From contig JAQSVY010000112.1 of NCBI GenBank assembly GCA_029266935.1, positions 1 through 5,809 of the forward strand: DNA of 5,809 nucleotides, given 5' to 3'. The position numbers and the translations under genes were made by a program. The notes under the pieces are model-generated. The model was given only the letters and a program-made list of their open reading frames with translations. It was not told the origin of the DNA and made no database searches. Every line of letters begins with the position of its first letter. The stretch's first letter is position 1. Below are positions 1 through 5,809 of this stretch, piece by piece. The stretch comes from Burkholderiales bacterium. Lineage in GTDB: Bacteria; Pseudomonadota; Gammaproteobacteria; Burkholderiales; SG8-39.

Positions 1-985
1 GCCCAGATCCGCGTCATCGCGGCCTTCTCGGCATCGAGGTCGCGCTTCATCGCGTCGAAGCCCTCGACGATGGAGCGCACGCGCTGGGCGAACTGGGGGC
101 TGGTGATGTAGCTGTAGACGAGCTCCATCTTCTCGCTGCGGCCGGCGTTGGCGAGGCGGAGCTTGTGCATCTCGAGAAGCGTCGCGCGCAGCGCCTCGGC
201 CAGAGGCCGGGCGGCCTCGAAGCGGGCGACCCAGACGTCGCCTTCGCGAAGGAAAGGCTCCCGCGTATCGCGAGGCATGGCGGAGCTCACCAGCACGGCG
301 AGCTCGGCGCCGACGCGCTGCTGGTCGTCCTTCAGCTTCGGGATCCAGGCCCCGGACCAGTTCTTCGTCTGCTTCGCCTCCCAGACGATCGTCCCGCAGA
401 TCTGCCCGGAGGGCGAGCGCACGCGCTGGAGGAGGTCGGCGCCGTTCCGAGCGCTTCGCCCTGGGTCTGCTGCGAGCCCTGCTCGAGCTTGCGCTTCAGG
501 TCGGCGGCCTCGCGCTGAGCGGACTCGATCTGGGCCTTGAGCTGCGCCTCGCGGCGGCTGAACTCGTCGCCGATGGAGGCGCGGGCCTTCGCCTCGATCT
601 TCTTGAGTTCCTCGTCGAGGCGGCGCTGGTACTCCAGGTCCTGGTTCTTCGACTTGTCCTGGAGCTCGCGGAGCTGGCGGCGCAGGGCGAGCTCCCCGGT
701 CCTGAATTTCTCGAGGGTCGATTCCTTGGCGGCGAGCGCCTCGCGGGCGGCCCTGAGCTGGATGTCGAACTGCGCCTTCGCCTCGGCGGCGAGCGCGGCC
801 TCGAGGCGCTTCTTCTCGGCGCCGAGCGCGCGCTCGTAGTCCTCGGCGTGGCGCTCGATCGCCTGGCGCGAGATCCCTTCGGTGAGCGCGAAGCCGTGGC
901 CGCAGTTCGGGCAGCCGATCGGCTCTTCGGCCGATACGATTATCGTTCTCACTCCCATGCTTCCTCCCAGCTCGCACTTTGCCAT
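1..985 (-). pseudogene. DUF2130 family protein, frame broken, partial at window edge
   Basis: Role unknown; the family is a widespread bacterial coiled-coil protein. From the start at 985, residues 25-28 form a CPNC pair, residues about 43-170 are a charged coiled coil, and the frame then reads QTQGEAL before leaving the family. The conserved C-terminal half resumes in another frame at 440 with GADLLQRVRSPSG, continues through GTIVWEAKQTKNWSGAWIPK and EKMELVYSYITSPQF, and stays open to base 1. About 70 bases, by memory of the family, are missing between the halves near 444-452, and the shift is not a multiple of three. Read straight through, the first frame ends at 332 in an Arg/Ser-rich tail. 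Start chosen for AGGAGG eight bases upstream; 958 is an alternative with a closer GGAGG, and an ATG at 1030 lacks support. Both halves are otherwise clean, so this is a recent lesion or an assembly error. Family call is firm, pseudogene status less so. Confidence 0.8.
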
Positions 986-1076
986 TGTTTTCGCCTCCTG
1001 AAAGCAAATCGACAGGTTGAAACACTGCAAACGGAAACGGACCGGGGCCCGGGGAAGGCCGCTGGCCCTCGCGCTT

Positions 1077-1154
1077 CTAGTCCTCGACCATCCAGAGAAC
1101 CAGCATGGCGATGAAGGGCGAGACGGCGATGAGAAAGTCGAGCGGGAGCGGCAT
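1077..1154 (-). CDS. 25-residue hydrophobic micro-protein, probable single membrane segment
   Basis: Not recognised. The product begins MPLPLDFLIAVSPF and ends LWMVED; residues about 6-22 are almost all hydrophobic, flanked by an N-terminal Asp and a C-terminal acidic tail, which suggests a single transmembrane helix. An AAGGGGG ribosome binding site lies seven bases before the ATG, inside the last codons of the upstream 47-residue ORF, whose stop is only two bases away. This arrangement suggests translational coupling. The DUF2130 gene starts 91 bases downstream on the same strand. It does not match small subunits I know such as KdpF or CydX. It could be a regulatory leader peptide rather than a functional protein. 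Support is the binding site, spacing and hydrophobic pattern only. Confidence 0.45.
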   Translation of the reverse strand: MPLPLDFLIAVSPFIAMLVLWMVED

Positions 1155-1156
1155 CG

Positions 1157-1300
1157 CTATGCCCCCTTGCTTGAGCTAAAAGCGAGGAGAGCCTCCAGGG
1201 CGTCGGACCGGATGCCGCGCTGCTGCATCCGCGCGCGGGAATGGGCGGTCACCGGCGGGGTGCCGGCGGCGGCGGAGCGGGCGGCGCGGATCGGGTCCAT
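1157..1300 (-). CDS. 47-residue small protein with DUF4258-like N-terminal motif
   Basis: Function unknown. Residues 18-30 read TAHSRARMQQRGI, followed by DALEALL, which resembles the opening helix of DUF4258-type small proteins, a family that includes toxin-like members. Those proteins usually continue into a beta sheet after the LL; here the frame instead ends quickly in AFSSSKGA, so the protein is either a truncated remnant or a short variant. The last codons (TTT, AGC, TCA, AGC, AAG, GGG, GCA) are less GC-rich at third positions than the rest. The start is supported by GAGGAG seven bases upstream. The stop lies two bases before the 25-residue ORF. The N-terminal 17 residues are Ala/Arg/Pro-rich and low in information. 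The motif match is from memory. Confidence 0.5.
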   Translation of the reverse strand: MDPIRAARSAAAGTPPVTAHSRARMQQRGIRSDALEALLAFSSSKGA

Positions 1301-1314
1301 GAAGGCTCTCCTCG
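1183..1314. repeat. 12-base inverted repeat bracketing the 47-residue ORF
   Basis: CGAGGAGAGCCT at 1183-1194 is the exact reverse complement of AGGCTCTCCTCG at 1303-1314. On the minus-strand transcript the upstream arm contains the GAGGAG ribosome binding site of the 47-residue ORF, and the downstream arm lies in its codons for EALLA. Pairing would hide the binding site across a loop of 108 bases. It may be chance, since one arm is a purine-rich Shine-Dalgarno sequence. Confidence 0.45.
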
Positions 1315-1339
1315 TGGGACCCAGTATGAGGAGGGGGGT

Positions 1340-1426
1340 GGCTCAGGGCGTGAGCCTGGGAAGGCAAAGGCAAAACCGCCGTTTCGCGGCCAAAAAGCGG
1401 CGGCTCACGCCCCCTTCACAGGGGGC
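1340..1426. promoter_or_regulatory. Divergent intergenic region with nested, competing inverted repeats
   Basis: GGGCGTGAGCC (1346-1356) is the exact reverse complement of GGCTCACGCCC (1402-1412). The same TGAGCC arm (1351-1356) can alternatively pair with GGCTCA at 1340-1345 across five bases. Between the long arms, CCGCCG (1376-1381) pairs with CGGCGG (1398-1403), and on the minus strand this stem is followed by four T (1375-1372), as in a weak intrinsic terminator. A further perfect stem, GCCCCC-TTCACA-GGGGGC (1409-1426), overlaps the right long arm. The region lies between the start of the minus-strand small ORFs and the plus-strand hydrolase and could act as leader RNA for either. No convincing -35/-10 pair was found in it. 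Confidence 0.45.
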
Positions 1427-1467
1427 AACGTAGGTCGGGGCACTGCGCTTGCATCGAGGGGCATGCG

Positions 1468-2460
1468 ATGAAGCACCTGGGCAGGACTGAGCCGTTCCGC
1501 GACGCTGGCGGGAAGGTGCTGGCGGGGAGCATCGCCGAGGTGAGCTACCGCCGCCTCGGCGGCCTGGAGCAGTGGGTGCTGATCCGCGGCGAAAGCGCCG
1601 CGAACCCGCCGCTCGTCCTGCTGCACGGCGGCCCGGGCTTTCCCGAGAGCTACTTCCACCGCCACTTCAATGCGCCCCTCGAGAAGCACTTCACGGTCGT
1701 CTACTGGGACCAGCGCGGCAGCGGCAAGTCGTTCGATCGGCGCATCCCGCGCTCGTCGATGACCGCGGCGCAGTTCGTCACCGATCTCGACGAGCTGGTC
1801 GACGCGGCGCGTGAGCGCACCGGCCAGGAGAAAGTGGTGCTCTTCGGGCACTCGTGGGGCTCGGTGCTCGGCGTGCTCTACGCGGCTCGCTTCCCGGAGA
1901 AGGTTTCCGTCTACGTGGGCGGCGCGCAGATCGGCGACTGGCCCGCGGCGGAGGCGGCGTCGTACGCCTTTGCGCTCGCCGAGGCGCGCCGCCTGGAGAA
2001 CCGCAAGGCGCTCGAAGACCTCCAGCGGATCGGGCCGCCACCCTACGGCGCGCAGGCCGTCTGGACCGAGCGCCTCTGGGTGAACCGCTTCGAGGGCCAC
2101 CTGAACGCGAAGACGCTCTGGGATCTCGGGCGCATGCTCACCGCGGGGCCGGAATTCTCCCTCGCCGATCTGCCCAACCTGATGCGCGGCTTCCGCTTTT
2201 CGCTCGACGCCATGTGGGCCGAAGTTTCGGCCATCAACCTGCTCGAGCGCGTGCCCGAGCTCGCCATGCCGGTGCTCTTCTTCCTCGGCCGGCAGGACCA
2301 CTGGGTGCCGCCGCACACGAGCGTCGCCTACTTCGAAGCGCTGCGCGCGCCCTCCAAGCGGCTCGTCTGGTTCGAGCAGTCCGGCCACGAGCTCTTCGCC
2401 GACGAGCCGGAGAGGTTCAACGCGGCGATGATCGAGGTCGCGGGGCTGGCGCGCCGCTAG
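1468..2460 (+). CDS. Alpha/beta hydrolase, proline iminopeptidase-like (S33 type)
   Basis: Cytoplasmic alpha/beta-hydrolase fold enzyme of 330 residues. The HGGPG motif at 53-57 is the oxyanion-hole signature shared with proline iminopeptidases, followed by YWDQRGSGKS at 79-88 and the nucleophile elbow GHSWG at 127-131 with Ser129. Asp277 in GRQDHW and His307 in SGHELF complete the triad. The stretch between about 155 and 250 corresponds to the helical cap that sets substrate choice. The motifs fit S33 peptidases, but related esterases and epoxide-hydrolase-like enzymes share them, so the substrate is not settled. No signal peptide is visible. The start is supported by GAGGGG six bases upstream (1456-1461). 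It is transcribed away from the small-ORF cluster and converges with htpG, only 23 bases separating the stop codons and no clear terminator between them. Confidence 0.9.
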   Translation: MKHLGRTEPFRDAGGKVLAGSIAEVSYRRLGGLEQWVLIRGESAANPPLVLLHGGPGFPESYFHRHFNAPLEKHFTVVYWDQRGSGKSFDRRIPRSSMTAAQFVTDLDELVDAARERTGQEKVVLFGHSWGSVLGVLYAARFPEKVSVYVGGAQIGDWPAAEAASYAFALAEARRLENRKALEDLQRIGPPPYGAQAVWTERLWVNRFEGHLNAKTLWDLGRMLTAGPEFSLADLPNLMRGFRFSLDAMWAEVSAINLLERVPELAMPVLFFLGRQDHWVPPHTSVAYFEALRAPSKRLVWFEQSGHELFADEPERFNAAMIEVAGLARR

Positions 2461-2483
2461 AACCCCCGATCGGCTTGCGCGGC

Positions 2484-4346
<1,863 letters not shown>

Positions 4347-4378
4347 CGCGGTCTTGTATCGCGGTTGTCTAGCAGTCA

Positions 4379-4403
4379 GGCCGCCCACCAGATGGGGGCG
4401 GCC
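4379..4403. repeat. GC-rich hairpin overlapping the htpG promoter
   Basis: GGCCGCCC (4379-4386) pairs perfectly with GGGCGGCC (4396-4403) around a nine-base loop. It lies after the toxin gene and covers the -10 region of the htpG promoter. No T run follows on the minus strand, so it is a poor intrinsic terminator, although it could slow read-through from the TA operon. It may simply reflect the C-rich -10 element. Confidence 0.35.
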
Positions 4404-4418
4404 CGGGGGGACGACAAG
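4390..4418 (-). promoter_or_regulatory. Sigma-32-type heat-shock promoter of htpG
   Basis: On the minus strand, CTTGTCG (4418-4412) is followed after 14 bases by CCCCATCT (4397-4390). The known sigma-32 (RpoH) consensus is CTTGAAA, a spacer of about 11-16, and CCCCATNT. The -10 element matches fully and the -35 element keeps the CTTG core. Transcription would begin near 4383, giving a 5' leader of about 37 bases before the htpG ATG. Its -35 begins 13 bases past the toxin stop codon. htpG is a classic RpoH target, which supports the call. Confidence 0.8.
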
Positions 4419-4430
4419 CGTTACACCCCG

Positions 4431-4730
4431 TCAATCGGAGCCAGGATAGTCCAGCTCGCGCTGGTGGCGGATGCCGAGAATGCGCACCTCGCGGCGTGCC
4501 GGAAGGAAGCGGTAAAGGGCTACATACCCGGTCTTGCCGAAGGAAACGACGAGCTCCCGCAGCGGCTCTGCCACCTGTCGGCCGATCAGCGGGTGCCGGG
4601 AGAGGATGTCGACGGCTTCCCGGATGGCGGCCGCCGCTTGCGCTGCAGCGGTCGGGTCCTGCTCCGCCAGGAACCGCATGGCGCGCTCGAGGTCGTCGAG
4701 AGCGCGCCGCGAATAGACTACCTGCGCCAA
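4431..4730 (-). CDS. Type II toxin, RelE/ParE superfamily
   Basis: Predicted toxin of 99 residues that would inhibit growth unless bound by the adjacent antitoxin. ParE members poison gyrase and RelE members cleave mRNA on ribosomes; the sequence does not decide which, though a ParE-like reading seems more likely. The N-terminal helix is SRRALDDLERAMRFLAEQDP, followed by AVDILSRHPLIGRQV, then the strands ELVVSFGKTGYVALYRF and EVRILGIRHQRELDY typical of the family. There is no ATG at a sensible place; a TTG at 4730 gives the expected opening (M)AQVVYSRRAL and is preferred. This overlaps the antitoxin end by 13 bases, normal for TA pairs and consistent with coupled translation. Its stop lies 84 bases before htpG. 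Start position is less certain than the gene. Confidence 0.88.
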   Translation of the reverse strand: MAQVVYSRRALDDLERAMRFLAEQDPTAAAQAAAAIREAVDILSRHPLIGRQVAEPLRELVVSFGKTGYVALYRFLPARREVRILGIRHQRELDYPGSD

Positions 4731-4999
4731 GGCGCCGGGCGGCGCGGCTTGCCGCCCCCGGCGAGCCGCTCGAGCCAGGCGTGCACGTCCTCGGCGCGAT
4801 ACACCTCGGCGCCGGCGTCGATGGCCGCGTCGGCCTCCATCGCCTCGCGCACGAACTCGCGCATGCGCTCTTCGCGGGAGACTTCCCGCTCGAGCGCTTC
4901 GAGCATGAGCGCGTGCGGCGCGCGCCCGGTCTGGCGCGCCAGCCGCGCGATGCGCGCCTTGAGGCGAGGCGGCAGCTTGAGCGTAGTGGTATCCGACAT
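4718..4999 (-). CDS. Ribbon-helix-helix antitoxin (CopG/ParD-like)
   Basis: Predicted antitoxin of 93 residues that would bind the toxin encoded next to it and repress their shared promoter. Residues 4-10 (TTTLKLP) form the DNA-binding beta strand, residues about 11-23 helix A (RLKARIARLARQT) and 26-40 helix B (RAPHALMLEALERE), the standard ribbon-helix-helix layout. The C-terminal half (EAMEADAAIDAGAEVYRAED, then VHAWLERL) is the likely toxin-binding segment, ending in a basic tail. The antitoxin-first order fits RelBE/ParDE operons. The start is fixed by the beginning of the RHH strand; the ribosome binding site is poor because the region before the ATG is taken up by a palindrome. It lies 52 bases after the cysteine-free glutaredoxin gene. 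Confidence 0.88.
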   Translation of the reverse strand: MSDTTTLKLPPRLKARIARLARQTGRAPHALMLEALEREVSREERMREFVREAMEADAAIDAGAEVYRAEDVHAWLERLAGGGKPRRPAPWRR

Positions 5000-5019
5000 G
5001 GTGACACCATGGTAACACC
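5000..5019. promoter_or_regulatory. Probable TA operator, near-palindrome abutting the antitoxin start
   Basis: GGTGACACCATGGTAACACC is a 20-base inverted repeat with eight of ten positions per arm matching. It can also be read as two tandem copies (ATGGTGACACC, then ATGGTAACACC, one difference, with the first beginning at 4998). It touches the antitoxin ATG. RHH antitoxins bind tandem or palindromic half-sites of this size at their own promoters, so this is the likely autoregulatory operator; binding would also block the ribosome entry region DNA. Confidence 0.65.
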
Positions 5020-5042
5020 GCGTCGGCCGATCTTCGTAACGA

Positions 5043-5063
5043 CCGCTTTTTTCAAAGAAGCGG
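5043..5063 (-). terminator. Hairpin spanning the glutaredoxin-like gene stop, weak terminator
   Basis: CCGCTT (5043-5048) pairs with AAGCGG (5058-5063), and the stem extends to nine pairs with one G-U on the plus-strand RNA, loop three bases. The stop codon (5052-5054) lies inside it. On the minus transcript the following bases are TCGTTACG, without a U run, so termination would be inefficient. The same DNA lies just upstream of the antitoxin and may hold its promoter. Confidence 0.35.
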
Positions 5064-5405
5064 GCCGCGCTGGAGGAGCTTCTGCAGCTCGCTCGAGCCG
5101 CCGACGAGGACGCCTTTCACGAAGACCATCGGGTAGGTCGGCCAGCCGCTCCACATCTTGATCGCCAGGCGCCGGCGCCAGTCGCCGAGGTAGCTGCCGT
5201 ACTCGAGGTACTTGTAAGCGAGGCCGGCGGCGTCCAGCAGCCGGCGCGCCTTCTTCGGCCAGGGGTTCATGCGCATGCCGACGACGACGATGTCGCTCGT
5301 GGCGATCGCGTCGCGCACTTCCTGCACGACCGCGCTGTGGTAGCTCGCGACGCGCTCGCGCGCGTCGGGGTGGATGTGGGCTTCGTCGAGGACGGCGCGC
5401 GGCAT
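5052..5405 (-). CDS. Glutaredoxin-like protein lacking all cysteines
   Basis: A 117-residue cytosolic protein with a glutaredoxin-type thioredoxin fold. The strand SDIVVVGMRMNPWPKKARRLLDAAG (residues 37-61) aligns with the active-site strand and helix of monothiol glutaredoxins, but the CxxC or CGFS motif is replaced by NPWP at 47-50. The glutathione-binding features remain: WPTYP at 88-92 with the cis-proline Pro92, and VGGSSEL at 101-107. No cysteine occurs anywhere, so it cannot do thiol-disulfide exchange or use the usual cysteine ligand for a cluster; a binding or structural role is inferred. I recall similar proteins described as glutaredoxin-domain proteins with an Asn-Pro in this place. 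The start has GGGAGA six bases upstream. It is divergent from the FKBP gene and upstream of the TA pair on the same strand. Confidence 0.88.
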   Translation of the reverse strand: MPRAVLDEAHIHPDARERVASYHSAVVQEVRDAIATSDIVVVGMRMNPWPKKARRLLDAAGLAYKYLEYGSYLGDWRRRLAIKMWSGWPTYPMVFVKGVLVGGSSELQKLLQRGPLL

Positions 5406-5424
5406 GAGGGGTCTCCCGGGGTTG

Positions 5425-5437
5425 CCCGATTATCGGG
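5425..5437 (-). promoter_or_regulatory. Possible -10 of the glutaredoxin-like gene within a palindrome
   Basis: CCCGATTATCGGG is a 13-base palindrome around a central T. Read on the minus strand its middle is GATAAT (5434-5429), five of six matches to the sigma-70 -10 consensus, 23 bases before the ATG at 5405. No good -35 is seen at normal distance, so an activator could be involved. A second small hairpin, GGGAT-TTCC-ATCCC (5435-5448), overlaps it. Confidence 0.4.
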
Positions 5438-5467
5438 ATTTCCATCCCTGTTTCGCCTGGCGGCCGA

Positions 5468-5485
5468 GCGAGCGAATTCGCTCGC
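5468..5485. promoter_or_regulatory. 18-base perfect palindrome between divergent genes
   Basis: GCGAGCGAATTCGCTCGC is a perfect palindrome. Its right end overlaps the proposed -35 box of the FKBP gene (5482-5487), a location suited to a dimeric repressor. The AATT core is unusual in this GC-rich DNA. No regulator is identified. Confidence 0.4.
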
Positions 5486-5510
5486 CAGAGGGTGCGCGTG
5501 CGCGTAGACT
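5482..5510 (+). promoter_or_regulatory. Sigma-70-like promoter of the FKBP gene
   Basis: TCGCCA (5482-5487), a 17-base spacer and TAGACT (5505-5510) give eight of twelve consensus matches at ideal spacing. Transcription would begin near 5517, about 42 bases before the chosen start codon and just at the foot of a hairpin. It is the best plus-strand candidate in this gap. Confidence 0.5.
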
Positions 5511-5517
5511 GCGCGGC

Positions 5518-5536
5518 CATGCTGCACGGCAGCATG
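5518..5536 (+). promoter_or_regulatory. Stem-loop at the predicted 5' end of the FKBP transcript
   Basis: CATGCTGC (5518-5525) pairs perfectly with GCAGCATG (5529-5536) around an ACG loop. If transcription starts near 5517, the hairpin would form the very 5' end of the mRNA, an arrangement known to protect transcripts from 5'-dependent decay. It ends ten bases before the AAAGGAA ribosome binding site, so that site stays free. Confidence 0.4.
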
Positions 5537-5558
5537 CCCACCGCGAAAGGAAATGACA

Positions 5559-5809
5559 ATGCTCAAGGAAGACCTCGTGATCGGCCACGGCCCCGCCGCC
5601 GAAGCCGGCAAGGATGTGGTGGTGCACTACGTCGGGCGCCTCGCCGACGGCACGCAGTTCGATTCCAGCCGCGCGCGCAACGAGCCGCTCGACTTCCCGC
5701 TCGGCGAGGGGCAGATGATCAAGGGCTGGGAAGAGGGCCTGCCGGGGATGAAGGTCGGCGGCACGCGCCGGCTCACCATCCCGCCCGAGCTCGCCTACGG
5801 CGAGGCGGG
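5559..5809 (+). CDS. FKBP-type peptidyl-prolyl cis-trans isomerase, 3' end missing
   Basis: Catalyses cis-trans isomerisation of peptide bonds before proline, aiding folding. The first 83 residues are present and the frame is open to the window end. Family motifs in order: VVVHYVGRLADGTQFDSS (20-37) with the active-site Tyr and Asp, DFPLGEGQMIKGWEEGLPGM (45-64) with the pocket Trp58, and VGGTRRLTIPPELAYGEAG (from 67), ending in the loop that follows Tyr80. Usual small FKBPs have about 110-118 residues, so roughly 30 are missing. No signal peptide is present; it looks like a short cytosolic FKBP. An in-frame ATG at 5553 lies only two bases or fewer after the AAAGGAA binding site (5546-5552), while the ATG at 5559 is six bases away, so 5559 is preferred. 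It diverges from the glutaredoxin-like gene. Confidence 0.93.
   Translation, partial: MLKEDLVIGHGPAAEAGKDVVVHYVGRLADGTQFDSSRARNEPLDFPLGEGQMIKGWEEGLPGMKVGGTRRLTIPPELAYGEA

Noticed and set aside
148..540. Plus-strand frames opposite the DUF2130 gene
   Set aside because: Ser/Arg-rich antisense translations; the minus strand has clear family motifs.
1176..1373. Minus-strand 65-codon frame over the divergent gap
   Set aside because: Pro/Arg-rich, no binding site or motif; the overlapping 47-codon frame has a good ribosome binding site and a recognisable motif.
1427..1450. GTAGGTCGGG sequence like the start of a dispersed intergenic repeat seen in some bacteria
   Set aside because: Only about ten bases match and the complementary half is absent, so it cannot be told from chance.
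2461..2483. Terminator between the convergent hydrolase and htpG genes
   Set aside because: The 23-base gap has no stable stem with a T run on either strand.
4347..4388. GTG start 14 codons upstream for HtpG
   Set aside because: The extension has no homology to the family, no ribosome binding site, and falls on the -10 region of the sigma-32-like promoter.
4369..5559. Minus-strand open frame of 396 codons covering the TA pair and glutaredoxin-like gene
   Set aside because: A shadow frame: the recognised proteins lie in the other minus-strand frames, and its own translation has no family features.

Overview
This window comes from a high-GC bacterium, most likely a proteobacterium and perhaps a betaproteobacterium or a relative. 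The reasons are strong G/C preference at third codon positions, an htpG gene behind a promoter resembling the proteobacterial sigma-32 (heat-shock) consensus, and proteobacterial-looking TA, FKBP and glutaredoxin-like proteins. Taxonomy is inferred from composition and remembered families; no search was run.

Left end (1-1300, minus strand): a DUF2130 gene with an N-terminal CxxC, a long coiled coil and a possible nuclease-like C-terminal core. Its reading frame breaks near 444-452, where about 70 bases of conserved sequence seem to be missing, and it runs off the left edge. Upstream lie two very small, closely spaced ORFs with good ribosome binding sites: a 47-residue protein with an HxRxRMQQRGI motif like the start of DUF4258 proteins, and a 25-residue hydrophobic protein. 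The three may form one operon.

Divergent gap (1301-1467): rich in inverted repeats with mutually exclusive pairings, separating the minus-strand genes from a plus-strand alpha/beta hydrolase (1468-2460) with an intact Ser-Asp-His triad. The hydrolase converges on htpG with only 23 bases between them.

Right half (2484-5405, minus strand): a glutaredoxin-fold protein without any cysteine, then a RHH antitoxin and an overlapping RelE/ParE toxin, then full-length htpG. A sigma-32-like promoter sits between the toxin and htpG, so htpG can be heat induced independently of the TA pair. A 20-base near-palindrome directly before the antitoxin start is a likely autoregulatory operator.

Right edge (5406-5809): a 153-base divergent promoter region with several palindromes leads on the plus strand to the N-terminal 83 residues of an FKBP-type peptidyl-prolyl isomerase, cut by the window end. 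HtpG and the FKBP both act on protein folding; the rest of the neighbourhood shows no obvious common pathway. I see no RNA genes, insertion sequences or CRISPR arrays. The most unusual items are the cysteine-free glutaredoxin, the micro-ORF pair with its structured leader, and the DUF2130 lesion.
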